Notes under the pieces: model-generated
Databases searched by the model: none
What the model was told of the DNA's origin: nothing
The model's input: the letters and a program-made list of their open reading frames with translations, nothing else
Made by a program: the position numbers and the translations under genes
In this document: piece after piece, positions 51,831-62,473 of the stretch
How positions within the stretch are numbered: position 1 is the first letter of the stretch
Layout: every line of letters begins with the position of its first letter
Assembly: GCF_022321485.1 (NCBI RefSeq)
Contig: NZ_JAKOGG010000013.1
Coordinates: 1 to 64,000, forward strand
Direction of reading: 5' to 3'
DNA length: 64,000 bases
Origin: Shewanella electrica
Lineage (GTDB): Bacteria > Pseudomonadota > Gammaproteobacteria > Enterobacterales > Shewanellaceae

Positions 51831-53120
51831 CTATTTTTTCTTTGAATTTCCTTTAAAAAGCTGTTCATTATGATATTTCATATAATGAGCCTGCTCTTTT
51901 TTTAGAGTCCCAATAGACGTACTCGGCTCGATACCCCACTGTTCTAGAGCCCTTTCCACATTATTATTGGCACAAAGTAAGTCTCCACTTGAGTAATCAA
52001 AGGTTATCCATCCTCTGTCAAACAGGCGATCAATATGAGGGGCTAACCAAAGGCCATTATTACCATCAAGACATTCTTTATCATCACAACGACGCCAAGG
52101 TTTTATATGGCTAGCTGTTAAGAATTTCTTTTCTGACATTCCTGTAACGCGACACTTATTCTCAACCAAAGACAAGTTAGCTCGATACTTACCATGCCCC
52201 CGACGAGCGTCAATTAGCTGTTTCTTGTTCTTGGGATTTTGAGCTTCGATCTCTTTACGTTTTGCCTCTTCTTCTTCATCAATTTTTTGCTGTTCAGATT
52301 CATCCTGTACATCTGATTTGTCGTTTGAGTTTTTTTCCCAAACCTCTCTCAGTGGCGACAAATAAAACTCGATGTCTTTACGGCCTAATCGCTTAGCCTC
52401 ACGTTTACGAATACTGAGCAATATTTCATCGACTTCCCAACACGCCAATTTATTAGATTCTTTAGAAGACATTTTTTCAAAGGCTTTAACAATCAACTTG
52501 CGCTGATTATTACTGGTGACTCTTTCAATCTTTTTAGGAAATAATAGAAATAACAAGACATTACGAAACTGACGGTTAGGAGTATCTTCAATATCTTCTA
52601 ACCATTGTGCTAACGTTTTTGCTGTTGAGAGTAACTCTTCCCTTTTTTGGGGTTTCTCACTAAAAAAGGCCATCATTACGGTGATGAAGTAACTAAGTTC
52701 ACGCCAACGATTAGTATTAAAGCTCACCCCTGTATTTGCATATCCATGCAAAACATCATCTTGAAGGAATTTGTGGTTCTCATCAAAACCGTCCCCGGTC
52801 CACTTCCATACTTGTGTGATATTCAATCTTTTTCTTTGAGGCGAAACGTTGCTAGAAGCTAATGACATAAACCAAAGCATTTCCGCTGCTAGGCGGATAG
52901 TGTCTTTCTGAGATTTTCCGAGTTGATGTTTTAGCTTTTCAAAGAAACTCTTATCGGTACTAGCATCTGGATACTCAACAAAGTCCTCATACAGCTTTTC
53001 AAAGGTTGCATAATTCCACGTTCTTGAATCAGTGAATACTCCTCGGCTATTGAGAAGGCATCGCTCCTTCCACTCTTCCACAGCCTTTAAAATACTATGA
53101 TCTCTCGGTTGAATACTCAT
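51831..53120 (-). CDS. HNH endonuclease, probable restriction-type nuclease
   Basis: A 429-residue protein with three parts. An N-terminal helical domain (about 1-215) includes LAAEMLWFMSLASS and ITQVWKWTGDGF and looks vaguely like modules found at the front of McrB-like or restriction proteins. A charged Glu/Lys linker (about 265-300) follows. The C-terminal HNH domain has Cys323 (CRVTGM), SHIKPWRR with His338, GNNGLWLAPHIDRLFDRG with Asn354, His362 and Asp364. The HNH class is the one in single-gene, often modification-dependent restriction enzymes. No cognate methylase is adjacent except the separate hsd operon. The gene is A/T-richer than the core genome. Confidence 0.75.
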   Translation of the reverse strand: MSIQPRDHSILKAVEEWKERCLLNSRGVFTDSRTWNYATFEKLYEDFVEYPDASTDKSFFEKLKHQLGKSQKDTIRLAAEMLWFMSLASSNVSPQRKRLNITQVWKWTGDGFDENHKFLQDDVLHGYANTGVSFNTNRWRELSYFITVMMAFFSEKPQKREELLSTAKTLAQWLEDIEDTPNRQFRNVLLFLLFPKKIERVTSNNQRKLIVKAFEKMSSKESNKLACWEVDEILLSIRKREAKRLGRKDIEFYLSPLREVWEKNSNDKSDVQDESEQQKIDEEEEAKRKEIEAQNPKNKKQLIDARRGHGKYRANLSLVENKCRVTGMSEKKFLTASHIKPWRRCDDKECLDGNNGLWLAPHIDRLFDRGWITFDYSSGDLLCANNNVERALEQWGIEPSTSIGTLKKEQAHYMKYHNEQLFKGNSKKK

Positions 53121-53152
53121 TTAACTATTCCTTTTGTTCTCTAGTAATCCCA

Positions 53153-53878
53153 CTACACCACCAGCAATTGAGCGTTGTCTCTTAGCCATTCTTTACACTC
53201 TCGGTAGTCAGGCATTACGCGCTCAACCTCGCGCCAGTATTGCGGTGAGTGGTCATGGTGCAGCAAATGGCAAAGCTCATGCACCACCACATAATCAACG
53301 ATACGGTTAGGGGCTAACACAATCAGCCAGTTGAATTCCAAATCGCCATAAGGGGTACAGCTGCCCCAGCGGCTCTTAAAGTCTTTGATACGCACTACGC
53401 CCGTTTCTACGCCAACAATCGACTGATAGCGATCCACCTTTTCGCGGATTTTCTTATCCGCATTGCGCTTGTACCAGTGAGTTAGCGAACGGCGCACAAA
53501 TTGCGCCTGTGAGGCGTATTCAGGCACGGTCACAGTAATCTTGCCGTTGACCAACTTAGTCGCCGTAACGTTACCCTGCACTACCTTCAGGCGGTAATTA
53601 CGGCCAAGATAAGGGAAGGCCTCGCCAGAGACATACTCTTTGCCACGCGATGGCCGTGCTTCGGCGTGAATGGCGAGCTTCTCTAAAATCCATTGATGTT
53701 TGGCGGCCACCAGCTGGTGGACTTTCTCCATCGGTAACGCCTTCGGCACCACAACAGCAACAACTCCCTCCTCCACTTTAATCGTGGCAGATTTGCGGCG
53801 CGCAGTGCGAACCACCTTAACCTCGTAGCCCGCTTGTTTGATCACATCACTGTCTTGCATCACGTCTTGCACTGTCAT
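53153..53878 (-). CDS. M48-like (YgjP/DUF45) metallopeptidase of the type I R-M operon
   Basis: A 241-residue protein with the zinc motif VVHELCHLLHHDHSPQYW (HExxH, third ligand His in HDHSPQYW) and the DUF45 signature IKDFKSRWGSCTPYGDLEFN. It is the last gene of the hsd operon and overlaps hsdR by 4 bp. DUF45 peptidases are frequent partners of type I restriction operons; proteolytic control of HsdR is a plausible but unproven role. Confidence 0.85.
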   Translation of the reverse strand: MTVQDVMQDSDVIKQAGYEVKVVRTARRKSATIKVEEGVVAVVVPKALPMEKVHQLVAAKHQWILEKLAIHAEARPSRGKEYVSGEAFPYLGRNYRLKVVQGNVTATKLVNGKITVTVPEYASQAQFVRRSLTHWYKRNADKKIREKVDRYQSIVGVETGVVRIKDFKSRWGSCTPYGDLEFNWLIVLAPNRIVDYVVVHELCHLLHHDHSPQYWREVERVMPDYRECKEWLRDNAQLLVV

Positions 53879-56800
53879 TTATTGCCGAACTTATGCTTAG
53901 CCAAATCGATAAAGCGGTCTTGCAGAATTGCCACCAGCGCCTTATCCCCAAAGGATTGATCGGTGACTACGTGCTTGATGTTCTTCTTCATGCGCTTCAC
54001 TTCATCATCTTTTTTGAAGAAGTCGACGATCTGTGTGGCCTCATCAAACATCTGCACCAGTTGTTGAGTGGTCGCCTTAATCTCTTCATGCAGTTGGTCG
54101 TCAATCACGTCACCGTCTCTCGCCTTCGTCACTTCGCTCATCATAATGTTGTAAAAGGCAAACTCAGTTTCGTTCAAGCCTATGTCTTGCGCCGCTTGCT
54201 TATGAGCCGTACTCAGGTCGTCGGTCATCTCCAGCAACAGTTCTAATTGGCGCTCCCAATTACCTGCGGTTTTCTCAATAATGTCTCGTAACCGCAAGCT
54301 CAGTGAACGGTAGTATTCAGGGTCGTCGTCTAACTTGATGTTGATATGGTGCTTCAGCGCGCTCTCAATTTCAGAGGCTTTGGATTCCGCCGACTTTTTC
54401 TTGAGCACATGCTCTTTGAAGTTAGCGGCCAGCAAATCTATTGGCGGGATTTTCGGATCAACCCCGGTACTCAATATGTGCTCGTCCACCAGCTGTCGTA
54501 CCTTCTCGCCCACATCGAGCAAATCCATACCATCATCGTGATACTGGTTGCGCGCCGCATGATGTACCTTGCCCCACAGTTTCATATCTGGGATATACGA
54601 CTTAGCTGATGCATCCGGCAAAATCACGTTGAGTTGCTTGGCAAAACGCTTATAGGCGACTTCAAACTGCGCCCGCACCACATCGTCTTTGAGCGCTAAC
54701 ACATAGTCATCTATTTCGTCGCTGGTCACGCCTTTAAAAAACGCTTTAACGCGCCGATGTGCGTCTTCTAGCTTGGGCAGCTCATCTTTCAGGCTTTGGT
54801 ATGTCCCTTCAACGTCATCACTACTAAACAGCTCCAGCGCTTCAGTGAGATAACTGGCTAAGCCGTAGTAGTCGACCACATAGCCGCATTCTTTGCCCTT
54901 GTAGTTACGGTTAACCCGCGCAATGGCCTGCATCAGCGTATGGTCTTGTAGCTTGCGGTCGATATACATCACCTGTGCAATCGGCGCATCAAAGCCCGTT
55001 AACAGCATGTCCTTCACAATCAAAAAGGCGGTGTTGTCGTACTTACGCTGTTTCTCGTCAGTGCCGGGAATATCAGTACCGAAAGGCTTCTTAAAGTTAG
55101 CGATAATCTTCTTCTGATGCACCTTATCGGTGTACTGAGCAATGTACTGCGGGTCGTTATGATCGCCCGAAATAATCACTTCTGACGGTGGGGCACCGAG
55201 TTCATCTAAGATTTTTTTAAACACAGTAGCCGCGTGGCGACTGCCCACCACAATCATCGCCTTAAAGCCATCGGGCTGTATGCGCTCGCGGTAATGCTTC
55301 AACAGGTCGATACACACCCAGCGAATACGCCGAGGCGCTCCCCGCACGGCGCGCTCAACGCCGTATTTACGCTTAATCTCTTGCTGCTCTTCTTTGGTGT
55401 ATTCGCCAAAATACTCTTCAAACAGCGCATCAAGCGACTCACCCGCCACGGCGGTTTTTACCTCACGGCCTTCATACAACAGCCTTACGGTGGCACCATC
55501 CTCTACCGCCTCATTGATTTTGTACTTATCAATGTAGCCACCAAAGGCGGTATCCATCTTTTGAGTTTTAAGCAACGGTGTGCCCGTAAAACCGATTTTA
55601 GGGGCGTTAGGTAATGCGGCGTTAATCGTGGTCGCTAGGCCGCCAAATTGGGTACGGTGCGCTTCATCGGCCAACACAATAATCTTGTCTGAGGTATTGA
55701 GGTCAACAAAGCTATTGTCGCCCTGCTGCTCAGCTTCCTTCTCTGCGTCTTGGAACTTCTGCACCATGGCAGTCACCAGATCTGAGCTGTCTTTTTTCAG
55801 CAGATCACGCAGCGAGGCTACTGAATCAGCGTTGTAAACAGTTTCACCTTGCGCACCTTGGAAGGTGGTTGAGAGCTGCTCATCGAGCTGAGTTCTATCG
55901 GTGACAAACACCAGCTTGTATTGCTTAAGCTCGGGGTCATGGCGCATTTTTACCGCCAGCATCACCATGGTCAGCGATTTACCGCTGCCTTGGGTGTGCC
56001 ACACCACGCCCGACTTCTCTTTGCGGGTTTTGCCCGTCTTAAGCCGTTTAATCACCTTGTTTACGGCGCGGAACTGTTGATAGCGCGCGACCTTCTTAAT
56101 CAAGCGGCCATCATCCGGCTCAAACAGCACAAAGTTGCGCACGATATCGAGAAAGTTCTCACGGCTAAACATACCGGCTAACAAGCGCTGCTGCGCTGTA
56201 ACTTTAGCGGCTTGGTAATCAGCTGGTGGCTCGGCCACTTGCTTCAGTTCAGTGTCAGCGGCGTCAACGGTAGCAACAGGTAACTCCACATCGAGTTTAT
56301 TAGCGAGCGGCAGCACATTATTGCTATCTTGTTGTGCTATCTCTGCATCGGTTAGCGGGTAAGCGTCTTTCCAATCACCGTAGTATTGCGCGGGCGAGCT
56401 AATCGTACCGACACGGGCTCGCTCTCGACAGGTCGAAACCATCAATTGGTTATACCAAAACAGTTTTTCAGCACCTTCAAACTGCTCGGGATGCCGTTGA
56501 TTGGCATAACGGCGCAGTTGGTCAATACCACAGAGAATTGGCTCTGTTTTTAGATAGGGCGATTTACATTCGATCACCGCTAACGGCAGGCCGTTAACAA
56601 AGCACACAATATCAGGGATGATGGTTTGATTAGGGCCTTCAACCTTAAACTGGTTGGCACAGATAAACTCGTTGTTGTCGATGTTATCAAAGTCCACCAG
56701 CTTAACGGTTTGGCCTTTTTTGCCTTTGCCGAGATCTTGCTCAACCGACAGATAGCCCACCATAGTTTGATAAAAGCCGTGGTTATACTCCATCAACCCA

Positions 56801-57039
56801 GTGCATTGCGGGTGCGTCACCATGCGCACCACCTTTTTCAGGTTCTCTTCATTGATCCACGGGTTAATACGTTCAATGGCCTGCGTTAAGCGTTTAACCA
56901 GCACCACATCGCGTAAGTAATCACGCTCTTGGTTAGTGTGCTCAGGTGCCAGCGTTTTACCGGGCACATAACGCCAGCCTAGCTGGTGGAGCTGCGCAAT
57001 GGCGGGGCGTTCTACCTTGTCGAACTCATCGTTGGACAT
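53875..57039 (-). CDS. hsdR: Type I restriction enzyme R subunit HsdR
   Basis: A 1054-residue motor-nuclease subunit. The N-terminal PD-(D/E)xK nuclease is intact: IIPDIVCF (Asp143) and IECKSP (Glu157, Lys159). The SF2 translocase follows, with Walker A TQGSGKSLTM (351-355), DEAHRTQFGG and motif VI region QAIARVNRNYKGKECG. The C-terminal 300 residues bind HsdM/S. Together with HsdM and HsdS upstream it would form a full type I enzyme. It is separated from hsdS by the ptuA-ptuB pair. Confidence 0.96.
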   Translation of the reverse strand: MSNDEFDKVERPAIAQLHQLGWRYVPGKTLAPEHTNQERDYLRDVVLVKRLTQAIERINPWINEENLKKVVRMVTHPQCTGLMEYNHGFYQTMVGYLSVEQDLGKGKKGQTVKLVDFDNIDNNEFICANQFKVEGPNQTIIPDIVCFVNGLPLAVIECKSPYLKTEPILCGIDQLRRYANQRHPEQFEGAEKLFWYNQLMVSTCRERARVGTISSPAQYYGDWKDAYPLTDAEIAQQDSNNVLPLANKLDVELPVATVDAADTELKQVAEPPADYQAAKVTAQQRLLAGMFSRENFLDIVRNFVLFEPDDGRLIKKVARYQQFRAVNKVIKRLKTGKTRKEKSGVVWHTQGSGKSLTMVMLAVKMRHDPELKQYKLVFVTDRTQLDEQLSTTFQGAQGETVYNADSVASLRDLLKKDSSDLVTAMVQKFQDAEKEAEQQGDNSFVDLNTSDKIIVLADEAHRTQFGGLATTINAALPNAPKIGFTGTPLLKTQKMDTAFGGYIDKYKINEAVEDGATVRLLYEGREVKTAVAGESLDALFEEYFGEYTKEEQQEIKRKYGVERAVRGAPRRIRWVCIDLLKHYRERIQPDGFKAMIVVGSRHAATVFKKILDELGAPPSEVIISGDHNDPQYIAQYTDKVHQKKIIANFKKPFGTDIPGTDEKQRKYDNTAFLIVKDMLLTGFDAPIAQVMYIDRKLQDHTLMQAIARVNRNYKGKECGYVVDYYGLASYLTEALELFSSDDVEGTYQSLKDELPKLEDAHRRVKAFFKGVTSDEIDDYVLALKDDVVRAQFEVAYKRFAKQLNVILPDASAKSYIPDMKLWGKVHHAARNQYHDDGMDLLDVGEKVRQLVDEHILSTGVDPKIPPIDLLAANFKEHVLKKKSAESKASEIESALKHHINIKLDDDPEYYRSLSLRLRDIIEKTAGNWERQLELLLEMTDDLSTAHKQAAQDIGLNETEFAFYNIMMSEVTKARDGDVIDDQLHEEIKATTQQLVQMFDEATQIVDFFKKDDEVKRMKKNIKHVVTDQSFGDKALVAILQDRFIDLAKHKFGNK

Positions 57040-57068
57040 ATTTGAATTCCATTTTTATGGATGACAGA

Positions 57069-57806
57069 TTAAATTTTACCGCCGCATTCAAGTCTATCTG
57101 GGTTAGGTGAAGGATGAAGCGAAGAACCATTTAACATATTAAAGCAACCTGTAATTTCTGTTCCCTTATATGCTTTAATAAACTTAACTTTCATTTCTGG
57201 ATAAGAATCAAATACTTTCATCCATATGCTAAAGAAGCCATTAGATTCAGCCGTCATTACAATTGATTCTTTCAAAACATCACTTCTTGGGTCTCTTTTT
57301 AACAAAGCGAGGGCAGCCTCTGCGACACCAAAAGCTTCCATTCTTTGAGCCACTCGATCTAAAGCCACTTGTAAACCGTTTGAATCTTTATACTGTTGAA
57401 TGGGCTTATCCAAACCAACTAATGCAAGTGTATTATTAGCTAAAACCATTTGAGCAGGATTAAGAGTTGTATTAACGCCTATTTTACCGTCTTCTGTGTA
57501 AATAAAAGCATGAAATGTATTATCTCTATCAGGAAATATTAGACGGTGAAAATCGACTTCTTTACTACCTTTACACGAGTTACAGTTAGTGCATGCTAAT
57601 AAAAAATTAGTCCAACGCTTTTCTAATGCAGGCTTACCAAAATCTCCATCTTTCGGCTCAATATGTTCCACCGCCAAGAGGGTCGAGATCTTTCTTTCGC
57701 AATAACTACAGTAACTACCAAGCCTGCCAACCAGCTCTTTTTTAGCATCTTCATATTTTTTAAAGTCACCAACAACAGGCGAAACTCCCTTTCTGACTGG
57801 TCGCAT
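57069..57806 (-). CDS. ptuB: HNH nuclease PtuB of a Septu-like defence pair
   Basis: A 245-residue protein opening MRPVRKGVSP, as PtuB proteins tend to. A zinc-bound HNH core follows: CSYC (33-36), AVEHIEPKD with His48, then NFLLACTNCNSCKG. The C-terminal half is helical. It follows ptuA with a 2-bp gap. In Septu, PtuA is an ATPase scaffold and PtuB the nuclease that acts on phage infection. Lower GC than the flanking hsd genes suggests separate acquisition. Confidence 0.85.
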   Translation of the reverse strand: MRPVRKGVSPVVGDFKKYEDAKKELVGRLGSYCSYCERKISTLLAVEHIEPKDGDFGKPALEKRWTNFLLACTNCNSCKGSKEVDFHRLIFPDRDNTFHAFIYTEDGKIGVNTTLNPAQMVLANNTLALVGLDKPIQQYKDSNGLQVALDRVAQRMEAFGVAEAALALLKRDPRSDVLKESIVMTAESNGFFSIWMKVFDSYPEMKVKFIKAYKGTEITGCFNMLNGSSLHPSPNPDRLECGGKI

Positions 57807-57808
57807 TA

Positions 57809-59101
57809 TTACTCTCCTAATTTGGAAACTCGCTGCAATTCCAAAAATGCCTGAAAAGCTGGATTATCCGCATAAGGAGCTAAAGAATCTGCAAGTCTTT
57901 TTTTATATTCATCTAATTTTTCTTGGGGAGATAATTCTGCCTTATCAAGCATTTTCATGTATTCCATGGCCACGCCTTTCATCTCCGCGTAGCGATAACT
58001 CACTTCGGGGGAATTAACATCCATAACACCTGCCGCTATATCCTCTAATGTTTTATTAGCGAGTTGAGCAGGTGCCAATCCATCTAGCATTATCAACTCT
58101 TCGCTTGATCGCAGAGACTGGATCAAGAAAGGTGAATGTGTTGTACATATAAACTGCACTTTAGGAAAGGTTGTGCGGAGATCTTCTATGACATGACGTT
58201 GCCATCTTGGATGAAGATGTAGATCAAGCTCATCAATTAGAATAACGCCTTCAGTTTCTTTAAGAACATCGTCTCCTAACTGAGGATTTAAAATCGCTGC
58301 TTTCTGCGCTATATCAGCAACTAATGCCAAGACACATCGTTGACCATCACTCAAGAAATTAAAAGGCTGCGGTTCAGAATGCTCAAAAGTAATAATAAGC
58401 TCCCCTCTTTTTGGGTCAAACCTCAAATGCTTTGCATTTTCGACACAACCAATTATGGCTTTTCGAACGACTTTGAGCATTGTTGATTCTCTACCTTCCT
58501 GAAATGCGTTCCATTCTTGCCGCGCAAACCATGCCACAAAATCTTTTAACGCTATTCGAGGATCGACACAATGCTTATATCCTTCCAATCTAGAAGGTCT
58601 GTACGATGATTTAGATAAGGATACTTTAGGCTTTGATACCCGAGGATCTTGCCACAACCTCATTGTCCCGTAATAGCTAATTAGAGGGAGCTTTATATCT
58701 TCGGCTAATTGCTGATCACACTCTCGAGCTAAAGCAATCAAGTCACCCGCATGACCATATCTAGTATTTCCTGTAGGAGAATCTTTTGATCTTTCCCACC
58801 CGACAAATTGACCTTTTATCTCGCCAGTTGCTGAAACCAAAACAGGCCAAGCTTCAATAAATTGAGACTCCCCCTCTTTTTCAACATAAGATAAAGTTGC
58901 ATCGGTAGGGGTTAAGCTTTTCTTATCATTTTTTTTCTTAAAACCGAGTAACCACGTTGCAATTGCTACCGATGCCGCATCTAACACTGCGGTTTTACCT
59001 GATGCATTCTGTCCAACAATCAAATTGAAATGTGGATTAAATCTAAAGGATTTTTCTGTGTAGCAACGAAAATTCTTTACTAACAATGTTTCTAATTTCA
59101 T
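57809..59101 (-). CDS. ptuA: AAA/ABC-type ATPase PtuA of a Septu-like defence pair
   Basis: A 430-residue RecF/OLD-like ATPase. The ATG at 59101 follows GGAAGG and gives MKLETLLVKNFRCYTEKSF. Walker A is IVGQNASGKTAVL (about 29-40), the ABC signature LSDGQRCVLALV, Walker B VILIDELDLHLHPRW and the switch CTTHSPFLIQSL. No TOPRIM domain follows, which separates it from OLD nucleases and fits PtuA. It is inserted between hsdS and hsdR on the same strand. A 12-codon upstream extension includes the ribosome-binding site and is rejected. Confidence 0.87.
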   Translation of the reverse strand: MKLETLLVKNFRCYTEKSFRFNPHFNLIVGQNASGKTAVLDAASVAIATWLLGFKKKNDKKSLTPTDATLSYVEKEGESQFIEAWPVLVSATGEIKGQFVGWERSKDSPTGNTRYGHAGDLIALARECDQQLAEDIKLPLISYYGTMRLWQDPRVSKPKVSLSKSSYRPSRLEGYKHCVDPRIALKDFVAWFARQEWNAFQEGRESTMLKVVRKAIIGCVENAKHLRFDPKRGELIITFEHSEPQPFNFLSDGQRCVLALVADIAQKAAILNPQLGDDVLKETEGVILIDELDLHLHPRWQRHVIEDLRTTFPKVQFICTTHSPFLIQSLRSSEELIMLDGLAPAQLANKTLEDIAAGVMDVNSPEVSYRYAEMKGVAMEYMKMLDKAELSPQEKLDEYKKRLADSLAPYADNPAFQAFLELQRVSKLGE

Positions 59102-59248
59102 GTGGTTACCTTCCAACACGATAGACTCAAACGACATACTAACGCATATAGGATGTAGTTGCAGTTTGTTCGATTGTGGTTATGAATAGCTTACGCTCCT
59201 ATTTCATAAAAAGAGGCAAATCTATCCCGTAAAAATCGCTCAAACATG

Positions 59249-60496
59249 CTAGTCGATGTTTACCCGTACCTTGCCCGTTAACAGATCCTGCATGAGGGCT
59301 TTTTTAACATTCCCTAAATTCGTCAATTTTCGCTGAACAACGGTAATCTTGTTATCAATGCCATTGAATATTTTGGCAATTTTTCGCTGTTCAGCTATTT
59401 CAGGAAGAATGACTTTAAATTTACCGAGATCTCCGAGAGTCACAGTCAACTGAGCGTTTCCTATCGCATATAAATCAGCTTGTTTTTTACCCAATGGACT
59501 ATTCAAAAACGATACTAAAAATTCAGAGTAGATTTTCTCATGATTAGGTTGAATAAAGGCAATGTGACGTTGAAAGCTAAACCGAGTATTTCCTATAACC
59601 ACTGCCGCATGACCGTATGAACCAACCGCTGTATACAAAATATCCCCGTTCTCAGGTTTCCTTCCTTTTGAAGCCAGTTCGTACATTTCTTCAGTAAGAA
59701 ACGAAGCCTTTTCCCAATCAATGCTCCCATCTCTTATACAAGATACGTAAAGAAAAGGAATCGTTCCATCTGCCGAAGTCTTCACAGCCTGATGAGTACC
59801 GTCAGTGATTCGCTTCGACAAATTCTTTAATGTGACGCAATTCCAAGCTTTCGGAATCCGTCCGACAGGGGAATCCTTAAACTCGGTGTGCGGCTTGCCA
59901 TCGACGCCGACGCCTTGGGTCAACAGCTCCTGCATCATGCCCGTTTTCAGGTCTTTGAGCTTGTCGATTTGCGCCTGTGTCTTCTCAATCACCTCATCCA
60001 CCGAGGTCAGGATCTTGGCGATTTTTTGTTGTTCAGATAACGGAGGCAAGTCAATCGGCAAAGCCCGAATGTCATCTAGTTTAATGCCTTTGACCGTAGA
60101 ACCTGTTCCTAAACTTTCTATGACTTCAGCTTTTGATAAATACCACTGCAAAAGGTACTGTGTATCCAGCATTTTCTTTGGGAAAAATGCTTTTAGATCC
60201 TGATTTATAGAAACATTTTTATCAAAAATGACAGCCTTACCAACAGCCATCCGACTAGCAATGATCATCGTATTAGCTGGTACGAGCTTGCTAGCACTTT
60301 GTTCAAGCCCTATTTGCGTAATAGATTCTAATGTTGAAGTAAGTCTTACGCCTTTCAAATCCTTTACGGTAGCCCATGGAATATCGTCACCCCAATATTC
60401 AGGCACAGTTCTCGATGGAGTCCCACCGCCTTCAATTTTGGACGCTAAATCCCCAAGATTGGAGGCCTGCCACCCTTCCGGAACCCGTTCACTCAT
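59249..60496 (-). CDS. hsdS: Type I restriction specificity subunit HsdS
   Basis: A 415-residue subunit with two target-recognition domains (about 5-150 and 205-360) and two conserved helices: [20 protein letters not shown] in the middle and [19 protein letters not shown] near the end. The half-site specificities cannot be predicted from sequence alone. It overlaps hsdM by 8 bp. A 147-bp gap separates it from ptuA, room for a separate promoter. Confidence 0.95.
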   Translation of the reverse strand: MSERVPEGWQASNLGDLASKIEGGGTPSRTVPEYWGDDIPWATVKDLKGVRLTSTLESITQIGLEQSASKLVPANTMIIASRMAVGKAVIFDKNVSINQDLKAFFPKKMLDTQYLLQWYLSKAEVIESLGTGSTVKGIKLDDIRALPIDLPPLSEQQKIAKILTSVDEVIEKTQAQIDKLKDLKTGMMQELLTQGVGVDGKPHTEFKDSPVGRIPKAWNCVTLKNLSKRITDGTHQAVKTSADGTIPFLYVSCIRDGSIDWEKASFLTEEMYELASKGRKPENGDILYTAVGSYGHAAVVIGNTRFSFQRHIAFIQPNHEKIYSEFLVSFLNSPLGKKQADLYAIGNAQLTVTLGDLGKFKVILPEIAEQRKIAKIFNGIDNKITVVQRKLTNLGNVKKALMQDLLTGKVRVNID

Positions 60497-62213
60497 ACCC
60501 CAGCTCCTTGAGATAGCCTTGCATTACGCTCTCTGCTGTCGCAACCTCATCGTCGAGTTGTTTGAGGGATACTTGATACTTGTCCCACCAGCGCTCTAAC
60601 TGGCTAATGATGGCGGGGGTAGCATCCGTGGCAAACTCGCGGATCTGCTCTTTAGCGCTGATATCGGTGCGGAACTGGTAGTAGCCTTCAGACTTCAGGG
60701 TAAACACGCGGCTGACATCGAAGCCTTGCAGGATCTCTTCTTGGATGTACTCGTCTTCAACCTCGCGTACAGGCACGCCGCCATGCAGGATGGCGCGTAC
60801 ATCAAAGATCTCTGCTGGTGGCGCGGTATCAGCGTAGCGGCGAATATTGAGGTTGTAGTCGTTCTCGCTAATCTCGCTCAGCTCGACCACTTGCGCGTAA
60901 CGCTTGATGTTTTGGTAGTTGTCGAAGGTGGTGACGATTTTTTCGATATCTTGCGGGCGCAGTTTGTTTTGGTTTTTGCCTTCTTCGTACTCCAGCTCAC
61001 CATTGATAAACAGCACCTTGCCTTTACGCTCAGCCGCTTTGTTTTTATTGATGATCAGCAAACAGGCCGGAATGCCAGTGCCGTAGAACAAGCCCGATGG
61101 CAAACCAATAACCGCTTCGAGCAAGTCATCTTCTAGAATGCCCTGACGAATCGCCTTTTCGCTGGAACCACGGAACAACACCCCATGCGGCATGACCACA
61201 CCAACCATACCTTCAGCGTTGGTGCTGGCAATCATATGCTGCACAAAGGCTAAGTCGCCCGCGTCTTTCGGTGGCGTACCATAAGGAAAACGGCCAAAGC
61301 CGTCGTTATCGCACTCGTCTTTACCCCACTTCGCCAGTGAGAACGGTGGATTGGCAATCACGCGGTCAAAGCGCATCAGCTCACCGCCTTCGGTGTGCTT
61401 AGGTTCACGCAGGGTATCGCCTTTACGAATATCGGCACTGAGCACGCCATGCAGGAACATGTTCATCTTACAGATGGCCCATGTGTTTAGGTTCATCTCT
61501 TGGCCGAACAGCGATAGGTTGCCGGGGTTCTCGCCATGGGCAGCGAGGTAGTTACGGGTTTGCACCAACATACCGCCGGAGCCGGAGGTTGGATCATAGA
61601 TACGCATACCCGCTTTAGGCTTGAGTAAGGCCACCAGCAGCGATACCACTTCACTTGGGGTGTAGAACTCACCGCCCTTTTTACCCGCGCTATCGGCGAA
61701 CATTTTGATGAGGTATTCGTAGGCGGTGCCGAGCAGATCAGGCCGTTCAAAGTCTTCGTTACGCAGGCGGTATTTGTTGAAGTGCGACAGCAAGTCTTGC
61801 AGCTTTTTATCTGACAGCTTGTTTTTGATGTTGAAGTCGATAGTGACCAACACGCCTTCAAGGCTACTGTTGTACTCTTCAATCGCTTCAGTGGCTTTGT
61901 TGAGCGTTGCGCCGATATCGTGTTTAAGGTCTTTCAACGCTGACCAACGGGCGCTTTGCGGCACGAAGAACGTCTTATCGTATTCGTCTTCATCTTGCGC
62001 CAGCGCTTCAGCTTGCTCTTGGGTTTTGCCTTTGCCGAGGTAATACTGCACTACGCTTTCTTGCGCCTCTTCAAAGGCATCCGACAGGCGTTTTAAGAAC
62101 ATCATGCCGAAGATGTAGTCTTTGTACTCGGAGGCGTCCATATTGCCGCGCAGGATGTCAGCGGCTTCCCACAGGAAAGATTCAAGCTGTTGGAGAGTGA
62201 GTTTCTGGGTCAT
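60489..62213 (-). CDS. hsdM: Type I restriction methyltransferase subunit HsdM
   Basis: A 574-residue N6-adenine methyltransferase. It has an N-terminal HsdM helical domain (1-140), the SAM-binding motif [11 protein letters not shown] (207-214) and catalytic NPPF (288-291). First gene of the hsdM-hsdS-(ptuA-ptuB)-hsdR-DUF45 operon. The 260 bp upstream to the small ORF at 62474 presumably hold the promoter; none is clear by eye. Confidence 0.96.
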   Translation of the reverse strand: MTQKLTLQQLESFLWEAADILRGNMDASEYKDYIFGMMFLKRLSDAFEEAQESVVQYYLGKGKTQEQAEALAQDEDEYDKTFFVPQSARWSALKDLKHDIGATLNKATEAIEEYNSSLEGVLVTIDFNIKNKLSDKKLQDLLSHFNKYRLRNEDFERPDLLGTAYEYLIKMFADSAGKKGGEFYTPSEVVSLLVALLKPKAGMRIYDPTSGSGGMLVQTRNYLAAHGENPGNLSLFGQEMNLNTWAICKMNMFLHGVLSADIRKGDTLREPKHTEGGELMRFDRVIANPPFSLAKWGKDECDNDGFGRFPYGTPPKDAGDLAFVQHMIASTNAEGMVGVVMPHGVLFRGSSEKAIRQGILEDDLLEAVIGLPSGLFYGTGIPACLLIINKNKAAERKGKVLFINGELEYEEGKNQNKLRPQDIEKIVTTFDNYQNIKRYAQVVELSEISENDYNLNIRRYADTAPPAEIFDVRAILHGGVPVREVEDEYIQEEILQGFDVSRVFTLKSEGYYQFRTDISAKEQIREFATDATPAIISQLERWWDKYQVSLKQLDDEVATAESVMQGYLKELGYE

Positions 62214-62443
62214 TAATCAATCAACGTTAAGATGAGACTGAGCGTATCTTAACATTGAAATTCCTATGATTCTTACCTACATCCACACAACTAATACATA
62301 GATAACGAAGTTAATCTCAGGCCTTACCAGATGTTCATTTACTCGGAGGAAATTCGGTCTATCACATGCTTCAGTTAAATTTTTCGCGAAGAAAGCTAGA
62401 TTAACAATCTATTGCCTATGGTTAAGGGTATGGGGAATTAATG

Positions 62444-62464
62444 GAGCCGCAGCATTGGCGGCTC
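62444..62464. terminator. Possible terminator hairpin downstream of the deaminase block
   Basis: A perfect 7-bp stem (GAGCCGC / GCGGCTC) with a 7-nt loop, 10 bp past the stop of the small ORF. There is no T-tract in either direction, so termination is doubtful. Confidence 0.35.
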
Positions 62465-62473
62465 ACTGGAAGG

